This document shows positions 1 through 10,046 of a stretch of DNA of 64,000 nt, one piece after another (position 1 is the first letter of the stretch; every line of letters begins with the position of its first letter). Under the pieces are notes generated by a model, which saw only the letters and a program-made list of their open reading frames with translations, made no database searches and was not told the origin of the DNA. The stretch is from contig NZ_CP151076.1 in NCBI RefSeq assembly GCF_038096165.1, positions 4,647,501-4,711,500 on the forward strand. The letters run 5' to 3'. This DNA comes from Pseudomonas sp. G.S.17 (GTDB taxonomy: Bacteria > Pseudomonadota > Gammaproteobacteria > Pseudomonadales > Pseudomonadaceae). Made by a program: the position numbers and the translations under genes.

Positions 1-452
1 GCGAACTGGCCGAACGATCCGGCGGCGCTGGCGATCCCCATGCCCATGCTGCGTTTTTCCGCAGGCAGCGCGCGCCCGACCACACCGAGAATCACTGAAA
101 ACGAAGTGCCTGACAGACCAATGCCAATCAACAGGCCGGCGCTCAAAGACAAACTCAAGGGCGAGTCAGCCATGCTCATGGTCATCAAGCCAATGGCATA
201 GAGAACCCCGCCGACGAACACCACTTTGGCGGCGCCGAAACGGTCAGCCAGCGCACCTGCAAACGGCTGCGCCAGGCCCCACATCAGGTTTTGGAAGGCA
301 ATGGCAAAGGCAAACACCTCGCGGCCCCAGCCGAAATCGGCGCTCATGGGCGCCAGGAACAAACCGAAGCCATGCCTTGTCCCCAATGACAGCGCAAGAA
401 TCAGCGCGCTGCCCAACAGGATCCAACCACTAGTACGCCAAACCGATGTCAT
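1..452 (-). CDS. MFS transporter, N-terminal part (cut by window edge)
   Basis: This is the first ~150 residues of a major facilitator superfamily permease that runs off the left edge. The ATG complementary to 450-452 follows a GGAGAA ribosome site five bases upstream. Visible are a first membrane helix, a GTRHGFG stretch, a second helix, then a GALADRFGAAK loop that matches the MFS loop 2-3 signature, and further hydrophobic segments. The overall look is that of the oxalate/formate-antiporter-like MFS branch, and from memory a probable MFS transporter flanks the cob cluster in P. aeruginosa too. The substrate cannot be told from this piece. It lies downstream of cobS on the same strand, separated by a REP pair, so it may be read with the cob genes or independently. 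Confidence 0.85.
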   Translation of the reverse strand, partial: MTSVWRTSGWILLGSALILALSLGTRHGFGLFLAPMSADFGWGREVFAFAIAFQNLMWGLAQPFAGALADRFGAAKVVFVGGVLYAIGLMTMSMADSPLSLSLSAGLLIGIGLSGTSFSVILGVVGRALPAEKRSMGMGIASAAGSFGQF

Positions 453-570
453 GCTTATTCTCCAGGCAGAGCCGGCCAAGTTGGTACGCGGATATACCCG
501 TAACAGGATGTGTGCAAGGGATGATGGTGTCAATGTTGACGACCCGCGCCGTCGCCCAGCGTCACGCCGA

Positions 571-660
571 TGTCGTTGGAGGCTTGCCCGCGAATCAGGC
601 GCGGCGGCGGGCCAGATATACCGCGTTATCGTTCTTCGCGAGCAAGCTCGGCTCCCGCGG
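571..660. repeat. REP pair (REPIN-like)
   Basis: Two inverted REP arms, one of the form GAGGCTTGCCCGCGAA and one GCGAGCAAGCTCGGCTCCC, flank a spacer between the MFS gene and cobS. The spacer words (CGCGGTATATCTGGCCC on the other strand) recur near 34430-34450, so this is a repeated unit and not a chance palindrome. Confidence 0.8.
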
Positions 661-662
661 GC

Positions 663-1391
663 TTAAACCACCACCGCCAGCAACACCGCCACTTCCAGCA
701 ACTCCAGCATCGCACCCGCGGTATCGCCGGTGCTGCCGCCCAGTCGCTGCAGCATCAAATGCCGCAGCCAGAAGAAGCCGACTAAAACGCTAAGCAGCGC
801 CAGCAATCCGGAGACTCCCGCGATCAACACACACACCAATGCGCTGACCAGCAAGACCTGCTGACCGGCTTTGCGCGGCAAGTGATCGGCCAAGGCCTGG
901 CCCAGGCCACCGGCGCGCACATAAGGTGTGCCAAGGAACAAACCCAGCATCGCCGCGCGGCCAATCAACGGCGCGAGCAGCAAACCCAGCGGCTGATGAT
1001 TTTCGATCAACGCCATGAGCGCGCTGAACTTGAGCAGCAACACCAGCACCAGCGTCACCACCGCAATCGGTCCGCTGCGCGGGTCTTTCATGATGGTCAG
1101 CGTGCGCTCGCGATCACCAAAGCCGCCAAGCCAGGCGTCGGCGCTGTCGGCCAGACCGTCCAGATGCAGGCCACCGCTGAGCAACACCCAGGCGGTCAGC
1201 AGCAACGCCGCATGAAGCATCAGCGGTGCGCCGTCGAGCAGTGCATTCAACGCCAGCAACAGCACGCCGAACAGCCCACCGACCAGCGGATAGAACAGCA
1301 ACGAGCGGCCCAGTTCCTGCGGTTGCGGCATGCCGGGCAGGCGAATCGGCAGACTGCTGAGAAATTGCAGGGCTATCCAGAACGGCAACAT
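663..1391 (-). CDS. cobS: Adenosylcobinamide-GDP ribazoletransferase (cobalamin synthase)
   Basis: This is the membrane enzyme that joins adenosylcobinamide-GDP with alpha-ribazole(-phosphate), the last assembly step of cobalamin. The protein is 242 residues, normal for the family, and starts MLPFWIALQFLSSLP. Highly hydrophobic helices alternate with the GGLHLDGLADSADAW motif, whose acidic residues are the conserved CobS active-site signature, followed by MKDPRSGPIA. An in-frame extension of 21 residues upstream is rejected because it reads back into cobC and lacks family similarity. The start lies two bases after the cobC stop, so translation is probably coupled. It is the last gene of the cobU-cobT-cobC-cobS subcluster (cobV in the Pseudomonas denitrificans nomenclature). 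Confidence 0.95.
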   Translation of the reverse strand: MLPFWIALQFLSSLPIRLPGMPQPQELGRSLLFYPLVGGLFGVLLLALNALLDGAPLMLHAALLLTAWVLLSGGLHLDGLADSADAWLGGFGDRERTLTIMKDPRSGPIAVVTLVLVLLLKFSALMALIENHQPLGLLLAPLIGRAAMLGLFLGTPYVRAGGLGQALADHLPRKAGQQVLLVSALVCVLIAGVSGLLALLSVLVGFFWLRHLMLQRLGGSTGDTAGAMLELLEVAVLLAVVV

Positions 1392-1392
1392 C

Positions 1393-1965
1393 TCAACCCT
1401 CCGTGAGCAAACCGCCCGCCGCGACCGTAATCGCCAGCAGCGCGCCATGCCCAACCTGAACTTGCAGCAGTTGTTCCCGAGGCAAACCCCGCGCTTGAGC
1501 GAGCAACAAACGCATGACCCCGCCGTGACTGATCAGCAGCACGCGTTCGCCGCGATACTTCTCATGCAAGCGCTGCACTGCGGCCAAGACCCGCGTCGAG
1601 AACGCAAGCACCGGCTCGCCATTGGGCGGCGTAAAGCTGTAGGGATCAGCCCAGAACAATCCCAGCCCTTCGGCATCGGTTTCCATGAGCTGTGCGGCGC
1701 TGCGCCCTTCCCAATCGCCGAAATGCAGTTCCTGCAGCGCCGGTTCCCGGCTCAATGGCAGCGCCAGTTGTTCGGCCAGTTCTTCGGCGAAACGCGCGCA
1801 GCGTTGCAAAGGCGAGCTGACGATCCGGTCCCATGGACCGCCTTCGACCACCGCCGCGCGCATCTGCGTCCAGCCGATATCGGTCAAGGCATCATCAAGG
1901 CTGCCGCGCATGCCGCCGCCGAGTTCGGTTTCGCCGTGGCGCAGCAGGTCCAGGTGCAAGGTCAT
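1393..1965 (-). CDS. cobC: Alpha-ribazole phosphatase (histidine phosphatase family)
   Basis: The 190-residue protein begins with the [10 protein letters not shown] signature of the histidine phosphatase superfamily; the histidine at residue 10 is the expected phospho-acceptor. Further family marks are [15 protein letters not shown] (substrate pocket arginine), [12 protein letters not shown] and LISHGGVMR with the second catalytic histidine. Its assigned role is dephosphorylation of alpha-ribazole-5'-phosphate in nucleotide-loop assembly. That substrate is inferred from position between cobT and cobS, since other members of the family look alike. The start overlaps the cobT stop by four bases. 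Confidence 0.9.
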   Translation of the reverse strand: MTLHLDLLRHGETELGGGMRGSLDDALTDIGWTQMRAAVVEGGPWDRIVSSPLQRCARFAEELAEQLALPLSREPALQELHFGDWEGRSAAQLMETDAEGLGLFWADPYSFTPPNGEPVLAFSTRVLAAVQRLHEKYRGERVLLISHGGVMRLLLAQARGLPREQLLQVQVGHGALLAITVAAGGLLTEG

Positions 1966-3014
1966 GCCGGGCGGTCTGCCACGGCGGCTTCAGCGAAAGT
2001 CGCCATGCCGTTGTGCAGTTGACAGGCCAAACGCACCAGTGGCACCGCCAGCGCCGCGCCGCTGCCTTCGCCCAGGCGCAGGCCCAGATCCAGCAGCGGT
2101 TCGGCTTGCAGGGTTTCCAGCAGGTGACGATGCCCCGGCTCAGCACCACGATGGCCGAACAGCAGCCATTCGCGGCACGAGGGGTTCAAGCGCACCGCCA
2201 CCAACGCGGCGACGCTACAGATAAAGCCATCGACCAGCACCGCGATGCCTTCCTGAGCGCAGGCCAGATACGCGCCGACCAGCGCGGCAATTTCAAAACC
2301 GCCCAGACTGAACAGGCTTTGCAGCGGATCGCCCGCATGCTCGGCATGCAGCACCAGCGCAGCTTCAATCACTTGGGTTTTATGGGCGATGCCTGCTGCG
2401 TTCAGACCGGTACCGGGACCAACCAACAGCTGTGCCGCACATTCCAGCAAAGAGCAAGCCACGGCACTGGCCGACGCCGTGTTGCCGATGCCCATTTCGC
2501 CGCCCACGAACAGTTCGCTGCCCACCGCCTTGGCACGCAACACGCTGTCACGTCCTGCCTGTAAAGCCAGTAAACCCTGTTCCTGAGTCATCGCCGGGCC
2601 CTTGGCGAAGTTGGCCGTGCCCGCACCGATCCGCAAATGGCGTACACCCGGCAAATCCAGCGGCGCGACGGTGCCCAGATCCACCACATCCAGTTGCGCG
2701 GCCAGTTGCTGTGCCAGCACGCTGATAGCGGCGCCGCCGGTGACGAAGTTGTGCAGCATCTGCCCGGTCACTTCCTGGGGATAAGCCGAAACACCTTCGG
2801 CCACCACACCGTGATCTCCGGCGAAAATCGCGATCCACAGCACGTCGGCCCTTGGTTTGACCTGCCCCTGCAAACCGGCGAGCTGTACCGCAACCCGCTC
2901 AAGCTGGCCGAGGGAGCCAGTGGGCTTGGTCAATTGCTGCTGACGCGCCAGAGCTTCTTCGCGGACCGCCACGTTGGCGGCCTGTGCGGGATTGAGCCAC
3001 CAGGAATTACTCAT
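1962..3014 (-). CDS. cobT: Nicotinate-nucleotide--dimethylbenzimidazole phosphoribosyltransferase
   Basis: This enzyme activates 5,6-dimethylbenzimidazole to alpha-ribazole-5'-phosphate using NaMN. The protein has 350 residues from [17 protein letters not shown], close to the family length. Recognisable segments are [10 protein letters not shown] near the N terminus, FAGDHGV, the glycine-rich GEMGIGNT and, near the C terminus, [14 protein letters not shown], which carries the conserved catalytic glutamate. The ATG overlaps the cobU stop by four bases (ATGA), which supports this start over an in-frame start 60 bases further upstream. The benzimidazole substrate is supplied by bluB in the same cluster (named cobU in P. 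denitrificans terminology). Confidence 0.96.
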   Translation of the reverse strand: MSNSWWLNPAQAANVAVREEALARQQQLTKPTGSLGQLERVAVQLAGLQGQVKPRADVLWIAIFAGDHGVVAEGVSAYPQEVTGQMLHNFVTGGAAISVLAQQLAAQLDVVDLGTVAPLDLPGVRHLRIGAGTANFAKGPAMTQEQGLLALQAGRDSVLRAKAVGSELFVGGEMGIGNTASASAVACSLLECAAQLLVGPGTGLNAAGIAHKTQVIEAALVLHAEHAGDPLQSLFSLGGFEIAALVGAYLACAQEGIAVLVDGFICSVAALVAVRLNPSCREWLLFGHRGAEPGHRHLLETLQAEPLLDLGLRLGEGSGAALAVPLVRLACQLHNGMATFAEAAVADRPA

Positions 3015-3532
3015 AATGCGGATCCTTTCAACGTCAGTGGCAAGCCGGCAACGGTCAACACCACGCGCTGGCAACGTTCGGCCAAGGCTTGATGCAACAG
3101 GCCGGCTTCATCGACATAGCGGCGGGTCAACTCACCGAGGGGCACGACGCCCAACCCGGTTTCATTGCTGACAAAAATGATTTCGCCCGGCAGCAGCGCC
3201 AGGCAATCGAGCAGCGCCTCGCGCTCCAGCGTCAGGCGCTCGGGGTTTTCCAGCAGTAATAAATTGGTCAGCCACAACGTCAGGCAATCCACCAGCAGGC
3301 AACGGTTCGGCGCGGCGTTTTCCCGCAGCACCCGGTTCAGTTCAAGCGGCTCTTCGATCAGCCCCCAGTGTTCCGGACGGCGCTGGCGATGCAACGCGAC
3401 ACGCTGGTTGAGCTCGGCGTCCACCGGTTGGCTGGTGGCGATATAAATGACGTCCAGCCGCGACTCGCTGGCAAGTTTTTCCGCCAGACGACTCTTGCCG
3501 GAACGCGCCCCGCCGAGGATCAGTTGCAGCAT
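3011..3532 (-). CDS. cobU: Bifunctional adenosylcobinamide kinase / guanylyltransferase
   Basis: The 173-residue protein opens with [11 protein letters not shown], a P-loop at residues 7-14 typical of CobU/CobP. It then shows [12 protein letters not shown] and a [10 protein letters not shown] segment, both conserved in the family. It phosphorylates adenosylcobinamide and transfers GMP to give adenosylcobinamide-GDP, the substrate of CobS. It is the first gene after a 177-base gap that holds a REP pair. A separate promoter here is possible but I see no clear one. Its stop overlaps the cobT start (called cobP in P. aeruginosa). Confidence 0.95.
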   Translation of the reverse strand: MLQLILGGARSGKSRLAEKLASESRLDVIYIATSQPVDAELNQRVALHRQRRPEHWGLIEEPLELNRVLRENAAPNRCLLVDCLTLWLTNLLLLENPERLTLEREALLDCLALLPGEIIFVSNETGLGVVPLGELTRRYVDEAGLLHQALAERCQRVVLTVAGLPLTLKGSAL

Positions 3533-3587
3533 TTGTGTGCGCCTCTTCTTAGAAAACTCGGAACTACTTGTCTAGCGCGATATGCCC

Positions 3588-3679
3588 TGTGGGAACGAGC
3601 TTGCTCGCGAAGAGGCCAGCCCATCCGGGGCCTTCGCGGAGCGTGAAATAACGCCTTCGCGAGCAAGCTCGCTTCCACA
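3588..3679. repeat. REP pair between cobQ and cobU
   Basis: Two inverted arms, GAGCTTGCTCGCGAAG on the left and CTTCGCGAGCAAGCTCGCTTCCAC on the right, are separated by about 40 bases. This is the commonest REP class in the window. It splits the cob cluster into two tightly packed blocks and could stabilise or attenuate the upstream message. Confidence 0.85.
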
Positions 3680-3709
3680 AGCCCTGGATTTCCTGCACCA
3701 CCCGCAATG

Positions 3710-5170
3710 TCAGGCACATCCCAAACCACATAACTCGCGCAACAACGCGCCATCCAGATGCTGCTCGACCAGATCCGCCAGCCGCTCGATGTCCCGCTCG
3801 CGCAGGGCGTGATAATCCACCTGCTGCACGTTTTCCAGTCCCGCCCAGCGCAACAGCGCACTGCAAGCCTCAGGTGTTTCAAACAGGCCGTGCAGATAAG
3901 TACCGAGGATTTGCCCGTCGGCGCTTTGTGCGCCGTCGCAACGATGGTCATCCAGTTGCACCGCTGGATTTTCCAGCGCCGCGCCGGTGGTCACACCCGC
4001 ATGAATTTCATAGCCGCTGACCTCGACATCTTCCAGCAACAGTCGGCCACGCACATTGCGCAGCTGTTTGTGTTCTTCAAGCACGGTGCTCATGGCCAGC
4101 AAACCCAAGCCGGGACTTGAACCGGCCGCGCCTTCCAGCCCCAGCGGGTCGTGGAGTTGCTCGCCGAGCATCTGCAAGCCGCCGCAAATGCCCAGCAGCT
4201 TGCCGCCGTAGCGCAAATGCCGGGCAATGGCGCTGTCCCAGCCATTGGCGCGCAGATAAGTCAGGTCGCTGCGCACGCTTTTCGAGCCGGGCAGGATGAT
4301 CAAGTCGGCTGGTGGAATGGCCTGACCGGGCCCGACGAACTGCAAATTGACTTGCGGATGCAGGCGCAGCGGGTCGAAATCGGTGTGATTGCTGATGCGC
4401 GGCAGGATCGGTACCACGACGTTCAGCACCTGTTCGACCTTGTCAGTCTGGCGCTGATCGAGGCCGTCTTCCGCCTCCAGATGCAGGTCCATGACATACG
4501 GCAGCACGCCGACCACCGGTTTGCCGGTGCGCGCTTCAAGCCAGTCCAGCCCCGGTTGCAGCAAGGCGATGTCACCGCGAAAACGGTTGATGATGAAGCC
4601 TTTGACCCGCGCCTGCTCGCTAGGCGACAACAGGTCCAGCGTGCCGACCAGATGCGCGAACACCCCGCCGCGATTGATATCGGCGATCAGCAGCACCGGG
4701 CAATCCACCGCTTCGGCGAAACCCATGTTGGCGATATCGTTGGCGCGCAGGTTGATCTCGGCTGGTGAACCGGCGCCTTCGACGACGATCACCGGATACT
4801 GCTCGCTCAGCCGTTGATGGGACTCCAGCACCGCTCGCATCGCGATTTCTTTATAGCCGTGATAGGCCACCGCATTCATGGTGGTAACGGCCCGGCCGTG
4901 AATAATCACTTGCGCGCCGGTGTCGCTGTTGGGCTTGAGCAGCACGGGATTCATGTCAGTGTGCGGTTGCAGGCCGCACGCCTGGGCCTGCACCGCCTGG
5001 GCGCGGCCGATCTCGCCGCCGTCCGCCGTGACCGCACTGTTGAGGGCCATGTTCTGCGGCTTGAACGGCACAACGCTGACGCCCTGACGCGTCAGCCAGC
5101 GGCACAATGCTGTCACCAGAGTGCTTTTGCCGGCGTCCGACGTGGTGCCTTGCACCATCAAGGTGGTCAT
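3710..5170 (-). CDS. cobQ: Cobyric acid synthase (glutamine-hydrolysing)
   Basis: This enzyme amidates adenosylcobyrinic a,c-diamide at four side chains to give adenosylcobyric acid. The protein is 486 residues from [17 protein letters not shown], where the modified P-loop sits at residues 7-17. The N-terminal half is a dethiobiotin-synthetase-like ATPase ([21 protein letters not shown]). The C-terminal half is a type I glutamine amidotransferase with nucleophile motif [12 protein letters not shown] and the later SGYEIHAG and GTYLHGLFE segments. An in-frame extension of 16 residues upstream is rejected because the ATG overlaps the cobD stop by four bases in the pattern used throughout the cluster. 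Confidence 0.96.
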   Translation of the reverse strand: MTTLMVQGTTSDAGKSTLVTALCRWLTRQGVSVVPFKPQNMALNSAVTADGGEIGRAQAVQAQACGLQPHTDMNPVLLKPNSDTGAQVIIHGRAVTTMNAVAYHGYKEIAMRAVLESHQRLSEQYPVIVVEGAGSPAEINLRANDIANMGFAEAVDCPVLLIADINRGGVFAHLVGTLDLLSPSEQARVKGFIINRFRGDIALLQPGLDWLEARTGKPVVGVLPYVMDLHLEAEDGLDQRQTDKVEQVLNVVVPILPRISNHTDFDPLRLHPQVNLQFVGPGQAIPPADLIILPGSKSVRSDLTYLRANGWDSAIARHLRYGGKLLGICGGLQMLGEQLHDPLGLEGAAGSSPGLGLLAMSTVLEEHKQLRNVRGRLLLEDVEVSGYEIHAGVTTGAALENPAVQLDDHRCDGAQSADGQILGTYLHGLFETPEACSALLRWAGLENVQQVDYHALRERDIERLADLVEQHLDGALLRELCGLGCA

Positions 5171-6171
5171 GAATTTTCCTGATTGAATTCGCCAAGGGCG
5201 CTGTCGAGGCGCTGCCAATCCGCTTCATCGCTGGGCAGGCCGAAGCGCAGGCTGCTGTGATGCGGGCCTTCATCGAGAAACAGGCGCAGCAGGATGCCGC
5301 GCCGGGCGCAGAACTCATACAACGCTGACGCACGGGGCGTGACCAGCCATTGAAACAACGCGCAGCTGCCGTGTGGCGTTAGGTCGTGTCGCGTCAGCAA
5401 TTGCACCAGACGCTGACTGGCCTGATCGGTGCGCTGGCGTTGCTGGTAATGGCCTTCGGTGTCTCTCAAGCAAGCCGCGCCGATTTCCCGGGTCGGTCCG
5501 CTGACTGCCCAGGGTCCGATATCTTTGGCCAGTAATTTGAGCAGATGCGGTTCAGCCAGCACAAAACCCAACCGCGCCCCGGCCAGACCGAAAAACTTGC
5601 CAAACGAGCGCAAGACGATCAACCCGGTGCGCCAGGTTTCAGCGGCAAGGCTCAGGCCCGGTGTGTTGTCCATGAAAGCTTCATCCACCACCAGCCAGCC
5701 GCCCCGCTCCGCCAGCCGTGCATGCCACTTGAGCAATTGCTCAGGCGTCAGGTTCAGGCCGGTGGGATTGTTAGGGTTGACCACCACCAGCACCGTGAAG
5801 CTGTCGAGAAAATAATCAACTTCATGTTCCAGCACTTCCCGGACCAGGAAGCCGGCGCTGCGCCAGGCCTGGGCATGCTCGGCATAACAGGGCGACAACA
5901 CGCCGACCTTACCGGCACCGCGCAAACGCGGCAGGGCTTGAATCGCCGCCTGGGAACCCGGCACCGGCAACACTTGGGGAGCGCCGTAATAAGCGCAGGC
6001 GGCTTGTTCCAGGCCGTCGTCGGTTTCCGGCAGTCGCGCCCAGGCTTGCGGCGTAATCGGCGCTATCGGCCAGGCCCAGGGCGCAATGCCCGTGGAAAGA
6101 TCCAGCCACTCACTTTCGGCAATGCCGTAGTCGCGCGCAGCAGCACGCAGTCGCCCACCGTGTTCAAGCAT
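5167..6171 (-). CDS. cobD: Threonine-phosphate decarboxylase
   Basis: This PLP enzyme of the fold-type I aminotransferase family makes (R)-1-amino-2-propanol phosphate, the linker of the cobalamin nucleotide loop. The chosen start [17 protein letters not shown] gives 334 residues. Visible are NPNNPTG at 132-138, a DEAF aspartate at 163, and [15 protein letters not shown] with the presumed PLP lysine at 192. It sits between cbiB, which uses its product, and cobQ, with an 8-base and a 4-base overlap respectively. Start caveat: a second in-frame ATG six codons upstream is possible. It is named cobC in the P. denitrificans/P. aeruginosa scheme. Confidence 0.93.
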   Translation of the reverse strand: MLEHGGRLRAAARDYGIAESEWLDLSTGIAPWAWPIAPITPQAWARLPETDDGLEQAACAYYGAPQVLPVPGSQAAIQALPRLRGAGKVGVLSPCYAEHAQAWRSAGFLVREVLEHEVDYFLDSFTVLVVVNPNNPTGLNLTPEQLLKWHARLAERGGWLVVDEAFMDNTPGLSLAAETWRTGLIVLRSFGKFFGLAGARLGFVLAEPHLLKLLAKDIGPWAVSGPTREIGAACLRDTEGHYQQRQRTDQASQRLVQLLTRHDLTPHGSCALFQWLVTPRASALYEFCARRGILLRLFLDEGPHHSSLRFGLPSDEADWQRLDSALGEFNQENS

Positions 6172-7072
6172 AGAATTCAGCTCCCACACATAAAATCAGC
6201 AGCCAAAGCCAGACGCCGCGCTGCACCAGTTGCCAGCCTCGGTCGATGGATTGCGCGTCGGCGGGCACACCTTCGCCCAACTGCGGACGCTGATGCAGCT
6301 CGCCGTGATAAATCGCCGCGCCGCCGAGTTCGACACCCAGCGCACCGGCGCCCGCCGCCATCACCGGACCGGCATTGGGGCTGTCCCAGGTCGGACCCTG
6401 GGTTCGCCAGCAGCGCAACGCGAGTCGGGTCTTGCCCAATAGCGCGTAGGTCAATGCCACCAGACGCGCAGGAATGTAGTTAAGCAAATCATCGATTTTG
6501 GCCGCTGCCCAACCGAAACGCTCGAAGCGCTCGTTGCGATAGCCCCACATTGCATCAAGCGTATTGCTCAATCGATACAACACGACGCCCGGCGCACCGG
6601 CGACAGCAAACCAGAACAGCGCGGCAAACACGGCGTCGCTGCCATTTTCCAGCACGGATTCGGTGGCCGCACGGGCCACTTCAGTCGCATCCAGTTCCGA
6701 AGTCTGGCGGCTGACCAGATAGCCGACCCGCCGCCGCGCCTCGTCAAGATCGTCGGCGCGCAACGCTTGGGCTACCGGCTCGACGTGCTCGCCAAGGCTG
6801 CGCAGGCCAAGTGCGCAATACAGCGCGAGAATTTCCACCAGCCAGCCTATGTATGGCAACCAGCTCAACGCCGTGGCCAGCAACGTCAACGGCACCACGG
6901 CCAGAAACCAGGCCGTGACGCCATGGCTGCGCCAGCCGCGTCCGCCGGAATTGAAGCGCCGCTCGATGCGATCGGCAAACCGCCCAAAGGCCACCAGCGG
7001 ATGCGACCGCTTCGGCTCGCCCAGCAACGCATCCAGCGCCACACCGGCGACGCTCAACAGCGCCACACTCAT
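6164..7072 (-). CDS. cbiB: Adenosylcobinamide-phosphate synthase
   Basis: This integral membrane protein joins cobyric acid to the aminopropanol linker. The start [20 protein letters not shown] gives 302 residues and overlaps the bluB stop by four bases; an in-frame extension of 38 residues is rejected. Family marks include the N-terminal [37 protein letters not shown] with ESVLENGSD, and [17 protein letters not shown], followed by several hydrophobic helices. It is the P. denitrificans CobD equivalent, so symbol clashes with the decarboxylase must be watched. It is part of the continuous overlapping series cobO-cobB-bluB-cbiB-cobD-cobQ. Confidence 0.95.
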   Translation of the reverse strand: MSVALLSVAGVALDALLGEPKRSHPLVAFGRFADRIERRFNSGGRGWRSHGVTAWFLAVVPLTLLATALSWLPYIGWLVEILALYCALGLRSLGEHVEPVAQALRADDLDEARRRVGYLVSRQTSELDATEVARAATESVLENGSDAVFAALFWFAVAGAPGVVLYRLSNTLDAMWGYRNERFERFGWAAAKIDDLLNYIPARLVALTYALLGKTRLALRCWRTQGPTWDSPNAGPVMAAGAGALGVELGGAAIYHGELHQRPQLGEGVPADAQSIDRGWQLVQRGVWLWLLILCVGAEFYA

Positions 7073-7719
7073 TGCCTGACTCCCCATTGATTCTCGTAGA
7101 GCATTTCGTCGAGCGGACGTTCTTGCGTCCAGCCTTCCATGACCAGCATCGGTGCCGGGTAAAATTCGCTGACCGGCCCCAGGCACAGCACCGCCAGCGG
7201 CTTGGCACCGGCCGGCATGTTCAACAGATCAGCCAACGCCTGGGGTTCGAACAACGACACCCAGCCCATGCCCAGCCCTTCGGCCCGGGCCGCCAGCCAC
7301 AGGTTCTGAATGGCGCAAGACAACGAAGCCAGGTCCATTTCCGGTAACGTGCGGCGGCCAAAGATGTGTTTCTCACGATCATCCATCAGCGCCGCGACCA
7401 GCACTTCCGCGCAATCGTCGATGCCCTCGACCTTGAGCTTCATGAAATCGTCGGCACGCTCGCCCATCGCTTCGGCGGTGCGCATCCGTTCCTGCTCGAC
7501 CTGCGCCTTGATCTGCGAACGCAAGGCCCGGTCGGTAATGCGAATAAAACGCCACGGCTGCATCAAGCCGACACTGGGCGCCTGATGCGCCGCACCGAGC
7601 AGCCGCGCCAGCAGTTCCGGCGCGACCGTACCGCCGCTGAAGTGACGCATGTCCCGGCGTTCGGCAATGGCGCGATACACCGCAGCGCGCTCATCGGCGC
7701 TGAAGGCTTGGTCATTCAT
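7069..7719 (-). CDS. bluB: 5,6-dimethylbenzimidazole synthase
   Basis: BluB cleaves reduced FMN with oxygen to yield the lower ligand of cobalamin. The 216-residue protein has the nitroreductase-like fold: [10 protein letters not shown] (FMN phosphate contact), [14 protein letters not shown], then [20 protein letters not shown] near the C-terminal third. The [10 protein letters not shown] segment is diagnostic for BluB within the nitroreductase superfamily. Its presence shows that the organism makes its own aerobic lower ligand. The ATG overlaps the cobB stop by four bases and its stop overlaps cbiB by four. Confidence 0.95.
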   Translation of the reverse strand: MNDQAFSADERAAVYRAIAERRDMRHFSGGTVAPELLARLLGAAHQAPSVGLMQPWRFIRITDRALRSQIKAQVEQERMRTAEAMGERADDFMKLKVEGIDDCAEVLVAALMDDREKHIFGRRTLPEMDLASLSCAIQNLWLAARAEGLGMGWVSLFEPQALADLLNMPAGAKPLAVLCLGPVSEFYPAPMLVMEGWTQERPLDEMLYENQWGVRQ

Positions 7720-9011
7720 GGCTTGAAAAGCGCCGCAACCGCTTGAGGATTGGATGGGAAATAAAAGTGCACGTAGGACGCCGTCATACGCCCGTCGCGA
7801 TAGACCGCTTCCGCGCCGCGCCCGCCGTTGGGGCTGATGCCGCGGGCGATGGGCTGCAATTCGGTGCTGGTCAGCGAATGGTGATAGGTATGGCCGCGCA
7901 GCTCGCCTTCCGGCAGCGCGACTGTTTGCAGCGCCAATGCGGCGAGACGCTTTTGCATGACCGCTTCACCGGCGAGCAAGCCCACCAGCTCGGCGCGCTG
8001 GCCGTCGACATCGGTCAAGGCGTCCAGCAGATACAACATGCCGCCACACTCGGCCAGCAACGGTTTGCCCGCCTGATGATGCTGGCGAATTGCGTTAAGC
8101 ATCGACGCGTTCTGGCTCAAGGCCAGGTGGTGCAGTTCCGGGTAACCACCGGGCAGATACAGGCTGTCGGCAGGCGGCAGCACTGAATCGCGGATCGGCG
8201 AGAAGAACACCAGCTGCGCACCCATGGCGCGCAGCAGATCCAGGCTGGCGCCGTAAGTGAACGCAAAGGCTTCGTCATGGGCGACGGCAATGGTCACGCC
8301 TTCCAGCAAAGGTTCGGCCGGGACAAGGTCCGGCGCGGCGAAGGTCACCGCAGGCGGCAGTTCAACTTCGCAAGTGCTGGCCAGCGCTGCGGCGGCGGCA
8401 TCCAGACGCAGATCCAGATCATTCAGCTCGCTGGCCTGCACCAGTCCCAGATGCCGGCTTGGCAGTTCGATCCCGGTTTCCCGAGACAACGCGCCGTACC
8501 AGCGCAGGCCTTCGGTGAGGCTGCCTTCGAGCAATTGCGCATGCCGTACGGTGCCGACCCGGTTGGCCAGAACGCCAGCGAACGGCAGGTCCGGCTGATA
8601 GCGCGCCAGACCCAACGCCAGCGCGCCGAAGGTCTGGGCCATGGCCGTGCCATCGATGACGCCCAGCACCGGTACGCCGAAATAACGCGCCAGATCTGCG
8701 CTGGAAGGCGTGCCGTCAAACAGGCCCATCACGCCTTCGATCAGGATCAGGTCGGCTTCACCCGCCGCCTGCCACAACAGGCGGCGGCTTTCATCGGCAC
8801 CGACCATCCACAAATCCAGCTGATAAACAGGCGCACCGCTGGCGCGCTCCAGAATCATCGGGTCGAGAAAATCCGGGCCGCACTTGAACACGCGAACCTT
8901 GCGGCCCTGATTGCGATGCAAACGGGCCAGCGCGGCGGTGACGGTGGTTTTGCCCTGGCCGGAAGCCGGTGCGGCGATCAGAACCGCCGGACAATGACGC
9001 GGTTCACTCAC
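7716..9011 (-). CDS. cobB: Cobyrinate a,c-diamide synthase
   Basis: CobB amidates cobyrinic acid at the a and c acetates with glutamine and ATP. It is 431 residues with a GTG start whose last two bases overlap the cobO TGA. The N-terminal ATPase has APASGQGKTT at about residues 14-23 and an EGVMGLFDG motif. The C-terminal amidotransferase-like domain carries LYLPGGYPELH and ECGGMLYL with the nucleophile cysteine. From memory the aerobic pathway makes hydrogenobyrinic acid upstream, but the genes for the corrin ring itself are not in this window. Confidence 0.95.
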   Translation of the reverse strand: MSEPRHCPAVLIAAPASGQGKTTVTAALARLHRNQGRKVRVFKCGPDFLDPMILERASGAPVYQLDLWMVGADESRRLLWQAAGEADLILIEGVMGLFDGTPSSADLARYFGVPVLGVIDGTAMAQTFGALALGLARYQPDLPFAGVLANRVGTVRHAQLLEGSLTEGLRWYGALSRETGIELPSRHLGLVQASELNDLDLRLDAAAAALASTCEVELPPAVTFAAPDLVPAEPLLEGVTIAVAHDEAFAFTYGASLDLLRAMGAQLVFFSPIRDSVLPPADSLYLPGGYPELHHLALSQNASMLNAIRQHHQAGKPLLAECGGMLYLLDALTDVDGQRAELVGLLAGEAVMQKRLAALALQTVALPEGELRGHTYHHSLTSTELQPIARGISPNGGRGAEAVYRDGRMTASYVHFYFPSNPQAVAALFKP

Positions 9012-9619
9012 AACTCGATGCCTTTTTGCGCGCGGATACCGGCCTGGAAGGCATGTTTGACCACGGTGATTTCAGACACGGTATCGGCCATGTCGATCAT
9101 TTCCGGTTTGGCGCCACGGCCGGTGACGATCACGTGCTGCATCGGCGGGCGGGCTTGCAGGTCGCCAAGCACCCGCTCGATGTCCAGATAACCGTGCTTG
9201 AGGGCGATATTCAGTTCGTCGAGGATCACCATACCAATGGCCGGATCACGCAGCATTTCCAGGGAAACTTCCCACGCGGCTTCGGCGGCGGCGATATCAC
9301 GCTGGCGGTCCTGGGTTTCCCAAGTGTAGCCCTCGCCCATCACGTGATAGCGAACCTGCTCGGGGAAACGCCGGAAGAAGAACTCCTCGCCGGTGCTGTT
9401 GCTGCCTTTGATGAACTGCACGACGCCGCACTGCATGCCGTGGCCCATTGCCCGGGCCAACATGCCGAATGCAGAACTGCTTTTGCCTTTGCCGTTACCG
9501 GTCAGAACCAGCAACAGCCCGCATTCATTGGGTGCGCTGGCGATACGCTCGTCCATCACGGCTTTTTTGCGCAGCATGCGCGCCAAATGGCGTTCGTCAC
9601 GTTCGGGGGATTCGTTCAT
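9008..9619 (-). CDS. cobO: Cob(I)yrinic acid a,c-diamide adenosyltransferase
   Basis: This is the BtuR/CobO-family corrinoid adenosyltransferase that adds the 5'-deoxyadenosyl group to cobalt. The protein has 203 residues. The P-loop [14 protein letters not shown] lies at about 39-52, followed by VVQFIKG, and [13 protein letters not shown] and [17 protein letters not shown], all conserved in CobO. It is the first gene after the cobalamin riboswitch and leads a run of six genes joined by overlaps of 4-8 bases. Confidence 0.96.
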   Translation of the reverse strand: MNESPERDERHLARMLRKKAVMDERIASAPNECGLLLVLTGNGKGKSSSAFGMLARAMGHGMQCGVVQFIKGSNSTGEEFFFRRFPEQVRYHVMGEGYTWETQDRQRDIAAAEAAWEVSLEMLRDPAIGMVILDELNIALKHGYLDIERVLGDLQARPPMQHVIVTGRGAKPEMIDMADTVSEITVVKHAFQAGIRAQKGIEL

Positions 9620-9724
9620 CTCAGCTCTCCGCTTGAGGGCACGCGAAAGCAGACGGCTGGCAATAGAAAATGACTGGCAGCACGACTTTCGTCATGCCCA
9701 GAGCATCGCCCGCCGTGATGCTAT

Positions 9725-9905
9725 TGAATGGATCAGGCCGGTCTCCGGGCTCATGAGCGGGAAAATCCCGACTGTGCGCCTTCCCATGTCCTTGCGGACA
9801 CAGTGGCATGAAGCACAGCTTCACTCATCTACCGTTGCGGGGGCAGCACCGGGATTGGTCGCCATGGGCGTCCTTACCGGTTTCCCTGTTTCACTCAAGC
9901 AATCC
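9725..9905 (-). ncRNA. Cobalamin riboswitch
   Basis: Reading the minus strand, the region shows the cobalamin aptamer landmarks in order. They are GGGAAACCGGT, then GGTGCTGCCCCCGCAAC, GCCACTG, and the B12 box GAGCCCGGAGACCGGCC at about 9735-9752. It ends about 105 bases upstream of the cobO ATG. It should repress the cobO-to-cobQ block, and perhaps the distal cob genes, when adenosylcobalamin is plentiful. I did not identify the expression platform with certainty. Confidence 0.92.
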
Positions 9906-10046
9906 GGGGATTTTGAGCACCTGAAACAAAGGGCGCAGGTTAGAGCGTTGAGGTTTGAGCGTCAATCAACTCAGCATCGGGTTGAACCTCGAAAGCCCAG
10001 ACTTCTCTATCTATTACTGGACCACTGCCCGTTATGGAGATCGATC

